Shown: positions 24,330-33,012, counted from the first letter of the stretch. The stretch is DNA of 64,000 bases from Oscillospiraceae bacterium (GCA_015067185.1 SVMZ01000003.1:1-64000), one strand, 5' to 3'. Notes: generated by a model not told the origin, from the sequence alone. Numbers and translations: made by a program.

Positions 24330-25589
24330 ATGGCGTTATTTTCAAAAGGAATCGTCCTTGAACAGCATAAGGAGCCTGCTCTCAGCCGCGAAATTGTTCA
24401 GCTGATTGATGCCGACAGCTCCTTCCTCACCTTTACCCAACCGGAATATGAGGGTGAACCCACGCTTGAACAGCTGATCACCATAGCCGAACGCGCCGTC
24501 ATTATCGACGAGCGCGATGGCAGACCGCTTGCTGAAAAACTTTTTGCGGCCTCCAAAAAACAGCTGTATGCCGTTGTCGCCGATGCCGTCGACGATGAGC
24601 CCTATGTTTCCAGCCAGCTGGGTGTTGTCCTGCATTATGGAGAAGGTGTGGCATCAGCTTTAAAGCTTTGCGCCCAAGCCCTGAATATATCAAAATATTG
24701 CATATTGGCCTATAAAAATATCACCGACCTCAGCATCAAGCTGCCCGCACGCATTGCTTCTGTCCGGGTTCTTCCCATCTACGGAAAATATCCTGCAGAA
24801 AACCGTGCGGAAAATCTCTTTGGCCCCAACCAGAAAAAACTTATTATCGGTGCAGGCGCCCTTCTTCATCTCTACCGCGCCTTCAAAGAATCCCGTGTGC
24901 AGACCACCTGTTTTGTCACCGTAGCCGGCAACTGTATTGCCAATGCCCGCAATATGGAGCTTCCCATTGGTACGCCGGTGAAAGATGTACTCAATTTCTG
25001 TGGACTTGCCCTGGATCCCACCCGTGTTGTTCTCGGCGGCTCCATGACCGGTCGCAGCACCACTGATCTCAACAACGAAACAGTCGGTATCACTACCCGC
25101 GCTGTCCTTGCTTTTGAGGATGCCATTGTCCGGCGCAAATTCAACTGCATCGGCTGCGGACGCTGTGTAGCCGCCTGTCCTCAGGGTCTTACCCCTACTC
25201 TTATCTATCGCCATGTCGTTTCAGGTCATTATGACGGTGCCGAAATTCTGGATGCCACGCACTGTATCGAATGCGGCACCTGTACATATATATGTCCTTC
25301 CGAACTTGAAATATCAGCCAAAGTTCTTCAGGCTAAAAAATATTTTCTCTCCACCGAAAAGGAGCGGCTTGTTGAAAAAGAGCGCCTCTCCGCCAACCGC
25401 CGCGCTGCCATGTACGGAGCATTCAACGATTTTCACTCTGCTTTTTCAAAGGCATGCTCCGGCATTTCCGCTTTGATCAGAAAGAAGCCGGCATCCGGCA
25501 AAAAAACGCCTGCCGCCCCGAAAGTCAAAGCAGCTTCTCTGTCCTCCTCCGGTCCTGACACCGGTTCTGCAGATGACAAAAAGGAATGA
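24330..25589 (+). CDS. RnfC-like iron-sulfur protein lacking the NADH/FMN motif
   Basis: In Rnf complexes RnfC is the cytoplasmic subunit that holds FMN, the NADH site in some lineages and two 4Fe-4S clusters. Here about 419 residues. Both ferredoxin motifs are intact: C273-x2-C-x2-C-x3-C283 (CIGCGRCVAACP) and C312-x2-C-x2-C-x3-C322 (CIECGTCTYICP). The usual N-terminal sandwich (RGG-H-P) and the glycine-rich GGAxFPT stretch are not recognisable; the aligned region reads ERAVIIDERDGRPLAEKL, and the AECEPY loop is reduced to DDEPY. The C-terminal tail is Lys/Ala/Ser-rich. ATG 24330 follows GGGGGA. First of four Rnf-like genes. Confidence 0.8.
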   Translation: MALFSKGIVLEQHKEPALSREIVQLIDADSSFLTFTQPEYEGEPTLEQLITIAERAVIIDERDGRPLAEKLFAASKKQLYAVVADAVDDEPYVSSQLGVVLHYGEGVASALKLCAQALNISKYCILAYKNITDLSIKLPARIASVRVLPIYGKYPAENRAENLFGPNQKKLIIGAGALLHLYRAFKESRVQTTCFVTVAGNCIANARNMELPIGTPVKDVLNFCGLALDPTRVVLGGSMTGRSTTDLNNETVGITTRAVLAFEDAIVRRKFNCIGCGRCVAACPQGLTPTLIYRHVVSGHYDGAEILDATHCIECGTCTYICPSELEISAKVLQAKKYFLSTEKERLVEKERLSANRRAAMYGAFNDFHSAFSKACSGISALIRKKPASGKKTPAAPKVKAASLSSSGPDTGSADDKKE

Positions 25590-25641
25590 TTTCCCTTTCG
25601 TTTAACACATCATTCCCATTCCGAAAGGCTTGATTTTAAAT

Positions 25642-26655
25642 ATGTTGAAAAAACTTAAAAAAGGGGATTCTCCGCATATCCGCCACAGTGAAGTTACCAC
25701 CATGCTGATGCTGGATGTTATTATTGCGCTTCTTCCCCTCTATCTCATGGCATACATCTACTATGGACCGCGGGCACTGCTTCTTGGTGCAACAGGTGCT
25801 GCTTCCGCTCTGATCTTCGGTTATCTCTGCGATCTTTTCATCGACAGAAAAATCCATTCCTACGATCTCTCTACGGTCGTTACGGGATTAATCCTGCCGT
25901 TGCTCATGCCTGCCTCCGTTTCCTATTTTCTTGTTATTATTGCCACTTTTTTTGCGGTCTTTGTGGTCAAGCTTCCTTTTGGCGGCACAGGCTACAACCT
26001 CTTTAACCCTGCCGCCGCAGGCTTTGCTTTTGTCTCCGTCTGCTGGCCGGATAAGCTCTTCACCTATCCGCTGCCCATGCGTCAGCTTCCCATCAGTTGG
26101 GTCATCGAAGAGGGAGAGGTCACCTACTCCACCGCCATTTCCCAGATGCTCTCCTCCGGAGTTGTTCCCGATATTGACCGCGTTGATTTTATTATGGGCG
26201 ATTTTGCCGGACCGATGGGTGTTACCAACTCGTTGGTTCTGCTTGCTTGTGCCGTTTATCTCCTTCTCCGCAGGGCGATCAACTGGCGTATTCCGCTCAC
26301 CTTTTTCCTCACCTCTGCCGCCTTTGTTTTGCTTTTCCCCCGTGTTGAAACCACCTCACTGCTCAACGTTCTCTATAATCTTTCCGGAAGCTCGCTGATT
26401 TTCGGCGGTATTTTCCTTCTCAACGACCCCGTCACCCTTCCCAAGCGCAATGCCGCAAAATTCCTCTATGCTTTCTGGGCCGCAATTTTCGCCATGCTGT
26501 TCCAGTATTTCAGTGCTTTTGATCAGGGAATTCCCTTTGCCGTCATTATCATCAATGTTTTTGCCCCGCTCCTTGACCGGGCAACCGAAATGATTCTGCA
26601 AAAGATAAGGAGGAAGCGTCTTGAAAAGAAACAACGCCTCGGTACCGACCTCTGA
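25642..26655 (+). CDS. RnfD-like membrane subunit with a possible flavinylation threonine
   Basis: 338 residues, about nine transmembrane helices. Family segments are clear: SPHIRHSEVTTMLMLDVIIAL, YDLSTVVTGLILPLLMPASV, GGTGYNLFNPAAAGFAF and the C-terminal FGGIFLLNDPVT. In RnfD, FMN is attached to Thr in an S-(G/A)-A-T-P-L-type motif; the equivalent here reads VTYSTAIS, with Thr164 in the right place but weaker context and no preceding Asp. ATG 25642 is used; the TTG at 25630 is too close to AAAGG. Overlaps the RnfE-like gene by 35 bases, indicating one transcript. Confidence 0.82.
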   Translation: MLKKLKKGDSPHIRHSEVTTMLMLDVIIALLPLYLMAYIYYGPRALLLGATGAASALIFGYLCDLFIDRKIHSYDLSTVVTGLILPLLMPASVSYFLVIIATFFAVFVVKLPFGGTGYNLFNPAAAGFAFVSVCWPDKLFTYPLPMRQLPISWVIEEGEVTYSTAISQMLSSGVVPDIDRVDFIMGDFAGPMGVTNSLVLLACAVYLLLRRAINWRIPLTFFLTSAAFVLLFPRVETTSLLNVLYNLSGSSLIFGGIFLLNDPVTLPKRNAAKFLYAFWAAIFAMLFQYFSAFDQGIPFAVIIINVFAPLLDRATEMILQKIRRKRLEKKQRLGTDL

Positions 26656-27358
26656 GCCTGTCTCCGCAGGAAAACATTTTATTGTGGCTGCCTCTGCCCT
26701 CTTCCGCAGAAATCCCGTTTTGACCGTAGGTCTTTTGGTCGGCCCTCTGGTTGCCGCAGCAACCACCCTGAAAGCAGCCGCAGCTCTTTCCATTGCGGTT
26801 TTCGTCATCGTTCTCCCCTCTGTCGTTCTTGCTAAGCTGCTTCAGAACCTTCTTCCCAACTGGCTCATTGCTGCCGTTTCCATTCTCTGTTCCGCATCCC
26901 TCTCTTTCCTTGCCCATTTTCTCATTACCCCCATTTCTCCACTGATTTTTGATGCCATCGGCATATATCTCCCCGTTCTCATTATTACACCGGTCTCCTT
27001 TGTCGGCCCGGGCCATGATCATTTTGCCTCCAGATCCAAACGTTGGTGTATCCTTGAGGCTCTCTTTGTCGGGATTGGTTTTTCCCTGGTCGCCGGCATC
27101 CTCGGCGCTCTCCGCGAGCTCCTCTCAAGTTCCTCACTCTGGGGCATACCCATTGCAGTTCTTCCCTCCTTCCGTGCTGCCAATACCGTCTTTGCCGGGT
27201 TCATTCTTCTCGGCTTTCTGTCGGCATTCTTCAGATCCCTTGCCATAACAGAGAAAAAGATGGCCGCCTTTTTCCGGCGCAGAAAAGCCGAAAAGCTTGC
27301 CCGAAACCGTGTTTTCCGCGAGCAGTACAGCCAGGAAGAAACCGCATCTGCAGAATAA
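26621..27358 (+). CDS. RnfE-like membrane subunit lacking both cluster-binding cysteines
   Basis: 245 residues, six hydrophobic helices plus a charged C-terminal tail (about 205-245). Homology to RnfE/NqrD is visible in FRRNPVLTVGLLVGPL (canonical: N-P-x-x-V-x-x-L-G-L-C-P), GIYLPVLI and LGALRELLSSSSLW (canonical S-I-R-E-x-x-G-x-G-x-x-F). The two Cys that bind the intramembrane Fe-S cluster in RnfE are gone: the first is Gly41 and the second falls at Pro124-Val125 (canonical T-N-C). TTG start supported by AAGGAGG 7 nt upstream. Normally rnfG lies between rnfD and rnfE; here they overlap directly. Confidence 0.78.
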   Translation: MKRNNASVPTSEPVSAGKHFIVAASALFRRNPVLTVGLLVGPLVAAATTLKAAAALSIAVFVIVLPSVVLAKLLQNLLPNWLIAAVSILCSASLSFLAHFLITPISPLIFDAIGIYLPVLIITPVSFVGPGHDHFASRSKRWCILEALFVGIGFSLVAGILGALRELLSSSSLWGIPIAVLPSFRAANTVFAGFILLGFLSAFFRSLAITEKKMAAFFRRRKAEKLARNRVFREQYSQEETASAE

Positions 27359-27438
27359 CACCCTTGCCTACTCACTTTGAATAAAATGAAGGGACACCGC
27401 AGGACATCTCATTCCCGTCCCGGTGCTTTAAGCTCGAT

Positions 27439-28026
27439 ATGATTGAATTGTTATTGATTTTACTTTGGGCTGCCACCGTTGAAAACATCGTCTTCACCAG
27501 GGCTCTCGGCAGCGGTCAGCTGTTGATCGAAACTGCTTCTCCCCGCAATCTTTTTGGGGTTTCGATGCTGCTCACGGTGATGATGGTCATTTCCTCGCTT
27601 CTCTGCAGTCCTCTCACCACCCTCGCCGACCTGCTTTTTCAGAACGCCTATCTTGGCCGTCCCTTTGTCATGGTCGTTGCCATCGCACTTCTCTATGCTC
27701 TGCTCTCTTTCCTGCTCAACCTCATTTCCCCCCGCACATACCGTCTGATTGCCTCCCGCCTTTCCTTTGCCTGCTTCAACGGTGCTCTGCTTGGTTGTGT
27801 TATCATCATGCAAAACCGTGATTATAACCTGCTTCAGCAGCTCGGCTACGGCATCGGCGGTGCTCTTGGCTTCATCTTTGCCACTATCATTGTCCGGGAG
27901 GGAGAACGCAGAATTGCCACAAGCCGCGTTCCCAAGGCCTTCAAGGGTTATCCCGCCACGCTGATCTATATCGGCCTGGTTTCGCTTGCTGTTTTCAGCC
28001 TTCTCGGCCATCAGCTTCCCGCTTGA
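27439..28026 (+). CDS. RnfA-like membrane subunit lacking both cluster-binding cysteines
   Basis: 195 residues, six helices, typical RnfA length. Homology is strong at the C-terminal half (NYLLQ-like YNLLQQLGYGIGGALGF, ERR, VPKAFKGYPATLI) and at the N-terminus (TVENIVFTRALG). The N-terminal G-I-C-P-F-L-G motif reads GSGQLLI, so Cys is Gly26; the second T-N-C-A-V-L-G motif reads FNGALLG, so Cys is Gly115. Other Cys (56, 112, 120) are not at cluster positions. No strong ribosome binding site. The usual next gene, rnfB, is absent: 33 bases later an unrelated gene begins. Confidence 0.82.
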   Translation: MIELLLILLWAATVENIVFTRALGSGQLLIETASPRNLFGVSMLLTVMMVISSLLCSPLTTLADLLFQNAYLGRPFVMVVAIALLYALLSFLLNLISPRTYRLIASRLSFACFNGALLGCVIIMQNRDYNLLQQLGYGIGGALGFIFATIIVREGERRIATSRVPKAFKGYPATLIYIGLVSLAVFSLLGHQLPA

Positions 28027-28059
28027 TTTCTACAAACCGTTTAAAGGATATTATTTACT

Positions 28060-29274
28060 ATGCAACGCCGGACCAATGCTCAACCAAAAATCAGACGCTA
28101 TAAAAAAATATACCACAAAGCCAACTTTCGTCCTGTAAAAACAGTACTTTTCATTGTTGGCCTTGTGGCTATATTCTTTTTGAGCTGGAGCCTCTACCGC
28201 CCCATTATCAGCTTTTTCTCCGGCGATTTTTCCAGCGTTCCTGAAGTCTCCGATTCCACCGATTCCGAGCTCTCCCACCCCGAATCGAACCCTGAGCCTG
28301 TTGCTCCTCCTGAAGATTTACCCGATGACACCTCCATCCGCGCCGTCTATATGCCCATCGATCTTCTCTATGACAGCGATCTCCTGACCGATTTTGTCGA
28401 TACTCTGACCCGGAACAACATCAACCATGTTATGCTGGATATCAAAAATGCTGATGGCTATCTCACCTATATTTCAGAACTCAATGCCCTGCAGAATTCC
28501 TCTGTCATCATGAACGGTGCTATCTCCAATATGCAGGATACCGTTGCCCTGCTGCATGCGCACGGTTTCGGTGTCATTGCCAAAATTCATGTTTTCCGCG
28601 ATCCCGCAGGCTCCCGCAGCGATTACGATAAAGCCATCCACTATCTCGATTCCAACCTGTTCTGGCTGGACGATTCTCCTGAAAACGGCGGAAAAACCTG
28701 GCTGAATCCCTGCTCGCAGCGCGCCCGCGACTATGTTCTTTCCATCACCGAAGAGGTCGCCTCCATGGGCTTTGATATCATCCTCTTTGATGATGTCCGT
28801 TTCCCCGGCAAACTCGGCTCCGCCTATACCGATTACGGTGTCGAAGTGACTCAGGAAAACAAAGATGATTATCTGAAAGAATTCATCTCGCAGGCCTCGC
28901 AAGAGCTCTCTTCTTACGATACCGAGATCTTTATCTCCTCTCCTGCCGCCGATTCCCTTTCTGCCGATCCCTTTTCCTACGGCATCAAGCCCGTGCTGCT
29001 TGCCTCCGGCGGCTATGCCCCCACCCTCTACCCCGCCGATTACGACAGTGCGCTTTCTCCTTACGATGCCGTGGAAGAGCAGCTGAAACAGCTTGCTCCC
29101 TATCTTTCTTCCGATGCCGGATTGCCTTTCCTTCCTCTCCTGCAGGCCTTTGACGGATACACTTACGATGATATTTTCCAGCAGGTTTCCGCCCTCGCCG
29201 ATGCCGGTTTTGACAGCTATGTCCTCTATTCCGAGGATGGACAATATGATTTTCCGACGGTTTCCTACCCCTGA
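28060..29274 (+). CDS. DUF4015 putative glycoside hydrolase, membrane anchored
   Basis: 404 residues: basic N-terminus, one signal-anchor helix (about 28-50), an acidic/Ser/Pro linker (about 58-95), then a TIM-barrel-like domain of the DUF4015 putative glycosyl hydrolase family. Family segments include IRAVYMPIDLLYD, NINHVMLDIKNADGYL, HGFGVIAKIHVFRDP, GFDIILFDDVRFPG and the C-terminal FDGYTYDDIFQQ. Acidic residues at strand ends (LDIK, FDDVRFP) are plausible catalytic positions. It follows the RnfA-like gene by 33 bases and could be co-transcribed, but nothing links its function to the Rnf-like module. Confidence 0.8.
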   Translation: MQRRTNAQPKIRRYKKIYHKANFRPVKTVLFIVGLVAIFFLSWSLYRPIISFFSGDFSSVPEVSDSTDSELSHPESNPEPVAPPEDLPDDTSIRAVYMPIDLLYDSDLLTDFVDTLTRNNINHVMLDIKNADGYLTYISELNALQNSSVIMNGAISNMQDTVALLHAHGFGVIAKIHVFRDPAGSRSDYDKAIHYLDSNLFWLDDSPENGGKTWLNPCSQRARDYVLSITEEVASMGFDIILFDDVRFPGKLGSAYTDYGVEVTQENKDDYLKEFISQASQELSSYDTEIFISSPAADSLSADPFSYGIKPVLLASGGYAPTLYPADYDSALSPYDAVEEQLKQLAPYLSSDAGLPFLPLLQAFDGYTYDDIFQQVSALADAGFDSYVLYSEDGQYDFPTVSYP

Positions 29275-29289
29275 TTCCTGACCAAACCT

Positions 29290-29321
29290 TCCCGCAGTCA
29301 TCTTGCTGCGGGATTTTTTTT
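29290..29321 (+). terminator. Terminator after the DUF4015 gene
   Basis: 8-bp stem TCCCGCAG / CTGCGGGA followed by eight T, beginning 16 bases after the stop. It likely ends the Rnf-like/DUF4015 transcript. Confidence 0.9.
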
Positions 29322-29617
29322 CGGAATAAATACCGCCCCACACTGCACCCTCTTACAGCTGTCACTCCCGTTCTGCTGCCGCCTCCGTCCGCCTGGAGAA
29401 AGAGCCAAACCGCCGGGATATGGCAAAACTCTTCTCTTCGCCTTTCCCTTGTCTCGAAACCTCGCCCTTCGGATGCTTACCGGTGCCGGTACAGCATTTT
29501 CTCTTCCCTCCTGCCTCCGGTTCACAGCCCGGAAATATACCCATCCGCTTCCGTCCGCAGCCGCATCAGCGCCAAATTTTTTTGCTGAAAAACGTTACTT
29601 TTCCTGCCTTTGTCTGC
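29322..29617. other. Non-coding stretch
   Basis: Between the terminator and the next promoter. Small open frames exist on both strands but none has a ribosome binding site or protein-like composition; nothing else seen. Confidence 0.6.
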
Positions 29618-29646
29618 TTGACAAAAATTTTCTTGCCTGTTATACT
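29618..29646 (+). promoter_or_regulatory. Promoter of the 29690 membrane-protein gene
   Basis: TTGACA, 17-bp spacer, TATACT; about 43 bases before the ATG. Confidence 0.8.
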
Positions 29647-29689
29647 TTTTATAATTCATCATGCTCTCATCATTGAGGAGGATATTTTT

Positions 29690-30835
29690 ATGATTACACA
29701 CTATTCGTTAAGCGATGCCGGCGTTGCTAAACACCGCAACAGAATATTGCTTTTGTTGGGCTGCAGTGTGCTGGCTTTCATTCTTCTTCTTGTTCTGGGA
29801 CTCGTCCGTTGGAGTTCGGCCGCTTATATCGGCGTAAATATCCTTTTGCTGGGGATAGGCGCTTTGTCCGTCATTGCCTACAATCTGTTCGGCGGACGTC
29901 TGGACGGCAAATCCGGCAAAGAGAAGAAAACTTTTATGATCCTTACCGCTGCCGTTGCCGGTGCACTTTGGCTGTTTATGACCATCCTCAAACTGAATCA
30001 GTTCCTCTCGGTCTTTATTTTCATTGCTGATATTATCCTTGCCTGTTTCCTTTTCGGCAAATTCAAGGATATCATAAAAAGCTCCTGGAACGCCGTTCGC
30101 CCCGAAGAAGCAAAACCGGATGACGGCCGTGTATATTACCAGATCTTCCTGGATAATGTCCATACCGAAGACTCCCTGATCTCTCCCATGGGCTGCGTTT
30201 ATATCGGCAGACACACCGTTTTGTTCGTTCTGGTAGACCACACCGACGGTTATATTTTAGTTACTCCCAGCGGCAGTCTGGAAATCTATGAGAAAAAACT
30301 TTTCTCAGACAGCTATAAATCAACCCCCACCATTGACGCAGACAGCTTCCTGCATCAGTCCGAATGGGGCGCCGCCAGAGTTAAAACAATCATTGAGGAA
30401 GGCTGCAAAAAGCGAAACATCCCTGTGCCCGATATGGCTTACAGCAATGCGGTGTTCCTTCCCAGTTTTGACAACTCCAATTACATCTACGATGAAAACA
30501 GCTACAGCAACATTCCCTGGCACCATAAAATGGGCTCCTATGATAAGTACAAGAAAAAGTCCGCCCAGAAGGACTATTTCCAGTATTTCCGCGGTAAAGC
30601 CTGCTTCCGCCGCAGAGATATCAACTTCATTCTTCAGTCCTACGATGCCCAGTATCGGGAACAGCATCCCGACTGCATCCAAAATAACGATGAACTGGAT
30701 ACCATCGCTCAGATCATCGCCGAAGCCTGTGACCTGGTTCCCACGAAGCCCGATCCCAAAATGACACAATCCTTCAGAGAAGAGATGGCCAAAAAGCAGA
30801 TGGAATATAAGGAAAAAGAAAAACAAAACAAATAA
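29690..30835 (+). CDS. Membrane protein of unknown function (381 aa)
   Basis: 381 residues. Four hydrophobic segments in the first 130 residues (about 19-40, 46-66, 82-100, 104-121), then a soluble C-terminal domain of about 250 residues with scattered aromatic and charged residues and a Lys/Glu-rich tail (MAKKQMEYKEKEKQNK). The soluble part (VYYQIFLDNVHTEDSL onward) has short beta-rich runs such as VYIGRHTVLFVLVDHTDGYILV, vaguely like nuclease-related (NERD-type) membrane proteins, but no catalytic motif was identified. ATG 29690 is 8 nt after GAGGAGG. Monocistronic with its own promoter and terminator. Confidence 0.65.
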   Translation: MITHYSLSDAGVAKHRNRILLLLGCSVLAFILLLVLGLVRWSSAAYIGVNILLLGIGALSVIAYNLFGGRLDGKSGKEKKTFMILTAAVAGALWLFMTILKLNQFLSVFIFIADIILACFLFGKFKDIIKSSWNAVRPEEAKPDDGRVYYQIFLDNVHTEDSLISPMGCVYIGRHTVLFVLVDHTDGYILVTPSGSLEIYEKKLFSDSYKSTPTIDADSFLHQSEWGAARVKTIIEEGCKKRNIPVPDMAYSNAVFLPSFDNSNYIYDENSYSNIPWHHKMGSYDKYKKKSAQKDYFQYFRGKACFRRRDINFILQSYDAQYREQHPDCIQNNDELDTIAQIIAEACDLVPTKPDPKMTQSFREEMAKKQMEYKEKEKQNK

Positions 30836-30856
30836 TTGACAAAGAACCCCACCGAC

Positions 30857-30894
30857 AGCGCAATGGCTTTTCCAAAAAAGTCATTGCGCTTTTG
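30857..30894 (+). terminator. Terminator after the 381-aa membrane protein
   Basis: Stem AGCGCAATG / CATTGCGCT then TTTTG, 21 bases after the stop. From here to 31075 nothing coding is seen. Confidence 0.75.
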
Positions 30895-31075
30895 TCATGC
30901 TTTTCCACCACCATTCCCATCCACTTCTCTGTCAAACCTGAAAAGAACTCCCTCGTGCAGGAACAGTGTTCCTGTTTTCCTCTTCTTTTTTTCACATTCC
31001 CTGTTCCAATCCATACAGACCCTTTCCCATATAAACCCGCGCTCGCCTCTTTTCTGCAACATATCTGCGCAAACA

Positions 31076-31105
31076 AAACCGGCACCGCTAAAGCGATGCC
31101 GGTTT
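31076..31105 (-). terminator. Terminator of the GH127-like gene
   Basis: Stem AAACCGGC / GCCGGTTT with inner CGCT / AGCG, followed on the minus strand by TTTGTTTG. Confidence 0.75.
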
Positions 31106-31167
31106 GCTTTCTGTTTTATCCGGTTGCTGCCCGCCTGCAATCCTCCCTGTAAAAGCGGCTTCGCCTC

Positions 31168-33012
31168 TTACCTTTTTGCTTTCGGCAGCTCCGTCATATG
31201 CAGATTGGTGCAGCCATAGGGCTGAAGCTTCACCTTTTCCACCGATATCGCTGCCGTATCCAGCGGGGTTCTGCGACAGACCAGAGGCTGACCTTCCATC
31301 GTTCCCCAGTTGATCACTGCCAGCTCGGTCTCAATGGTCACCGGAGGCTTTTCCGCTGAAAACGGCAGATCAGAGATCTCGCCCTCTTCCACAGCAAAAT
31401 CCTCCGATGCAAAGGCATACTGCCACTGTGACTCGGGATAGATATCATAATCGCAATAGGGGAATTTTCTCTCCACGCCGCTGGCAGTATATTCATCCAT
31501 CACCCAACGCTCTTTGATGGGAACGGCATAGACCAACGGACCTCTCTGCAACGCAAACATGTTCTCAGGACGCTCATTCATCTGAATCTCAAACATGAGG
31601 TCGACTGTAACCGTATTTTCTCCACTCCATACACGGTTGATTGTGAATATCTTCCCGCATTCTGCTTCTTCGGAATCCACAAAAGCTTTCGATGCGAAGG
31701 AAGGAATCCGGATTCCCAGAGAAAATTCCGCTTCACCGTCACATACAACGGTATATACCAGCTTTCCTCCGAAAGGATATTTCGTATCAAGCGTTATTTT
31801 CACCGGTACACCCTTCTGCTCTGTGGTGAGCACCGACGGAGCCAATACCCAGGACACCACACCCTCTTCCGATTTGACAAACGTATTCAGCGCAAACTTG
31901 GGCCAGGTTTGGTTGAAATTGGCGGTACAGCATCCAAAATTCGGTTCCAATCCAAAACGATTGGCATCCACATTGTTGCTTCCGAAAACAGGAGGTTCAT
32001 TCATTTTGACACAGGCAATCTGATTGGTCATCTGGTCATACTGATGGGTCCACATATCCGGAGATGTGGTTGCGGGAAATGCATTGAAGGCCAAAAACTC
32101 AGTTCTGTCTGCCCAGATAGGATCTCCTGTAATGCGTGCGATCAGCTCATAAGAATACATGGCCTCGGCAACACCGCAAAGCTCCGTTCCCTGAACAGGA
32201 CTATCACCCGCAAGACATTCATCGCCTGTAAAATGTCCCACCGCCGTACCGTGATGGCGAATCAGCATGGCATGCATCATCTCCGCAAATTCACCGGGAT
32301 CCTCACCGGTAATGCCTGAGAACACCGCTTCACTCTTCAGCGCCATAGCAAGATTCACCACGTGTGTCTGATAACTCCACTCGCGTCTCGGCTGCTGATC
32401 CTTCCAGTAACGGAACAATCTCTTGTAATCGGTTCCCTGCGTGCCAAGGGTAATGGCAAGTTCCTCCAGCCACTCCTCTTTTTTCCTGTCATAGAGCCAC
32501 AGAATCGGTATCATGCACTCAAACCAGCGCGCTGCACCCCAGCAGAACAGCGTGCTTCCGCGCAGATGGATTTTCAGATATTTCAACGCGCGGCTGATCA
32601 CACCCTCGATACGCTCGTCACCGGAACATTCAAAATATACCACAAGTACTTTACAAATCAGGAAATAGGCCCATACATCGTAACGGGAACGCTCCACTTC
32701 CTCACAGGGGCAAATCCATCCGTCCGGCTTCTGCCCTTCAATAATCGCATCAATATATCTCTGCGCACGGCTTTTCAGGTCTTCATCATCCAGCAGATAG
32801 GCCAACGGAATAAAGCCATCCAGCCAGTATGGCACCCGCTCCCAGCCCTCTTTGTCTCCGCCGATCCAGGCAGAATCCCTGATATCCGGCCACATTTTGT
32901 CCAGATTTCCGGAAAGTCCCTCTGCCTGTATCTGCAGCTGCCTGAGCAGCCATCCTGACGGTTTAATCTCTTTGGAGGTAAAACTTCCGTATTTGAATAT
33001 ATCCTTCATCAT
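31168..33012 (-). CDS. GH127/DUF1680-like glycoside hydrolase
   Basis: 614 residues with a six-hairpin (alpha/alpha)6-type barrel and a C-terminal beta domain, the layout of DUF1680/GH127 beta-L-arabinofuranosidases. Family-like segments: SGWLLRQLQIQAEGLSG, DSAWIGGDKEGWERVPYWL, LDGFIPLAYLL and LQRGPLVYAVP. A Cys pair at 361-362 in FGCCTANFNQ fits the Cys pair that in GH127 includes the nucleophile and a zinc ligand. No signal peptide, so a cytoplasmic enzyme. ATG 33012 follows AAGGAG by 8 nt. Divergent from an AraC-type regulator that probably controls it. The exact sugar is uncertain. Confidence 0.78.
   Translation of the reverse strand: MMKDIFKYGSFTSKEIKPSGWLLRQLQIQAEGLSGNLDKMWPDIRDSAWIGGDKEGWERVPYWLDGFIPLAYLLDDEDLKSRAQRYIDAIIEGQKPDGWICPCEEVERSRYDVWAYFLICKVLVVYFECSGDERIEGVISRALKYLKIHLRGSTLFCWGAARWFECMIPILWLYDRKKEEWLEELAITLGTQGTDYKRLFRYWKDQQPRREWSYQTHVVNLAMALKSEAVFSGITGEDPGEFAEMMHAMLIRHHGTAVGHFTGDECLAGDSPVQGTELCGVAEAMYSYELIARITGDPIWADRTEFLAFNAFPATTSPDMWTHQYDQMTNQIACVKMNEPPVFGSNNVDANRFGLEPNFGCCTANFNQTWPKFALNTFVKSEEGVVSWVLAPSVLTTEQKGVPVKITLDTKYPFGGKLVYTVVCDGEAEFSLGIRIPSFASKAFVDSEEAECGKIFTINRVWSGENTVTVDLMFEIQMNERPENMFALQRGPLVYAVPIKERWVMDEYTASGVERKFPYCDYDIYPESQWQYAFASEDFAVEEGEISDLPFSAEKPPVTIETELAVINWGTMEGQPLVCRRTPLDTAAISVEKVKLQPYGCTNLHMTELPKAKR

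Noticed and set aside
25590-28059. Search for rnfG or rnfB hidden in other frames
   Set aside because: No frame between the RnfC-like gene and the DUF4015 gene encodes an FMN-binding RnfG or a ferredoxin-type RnfB; the gaps are 52, 0 (overlap), 80 and 33 bases.
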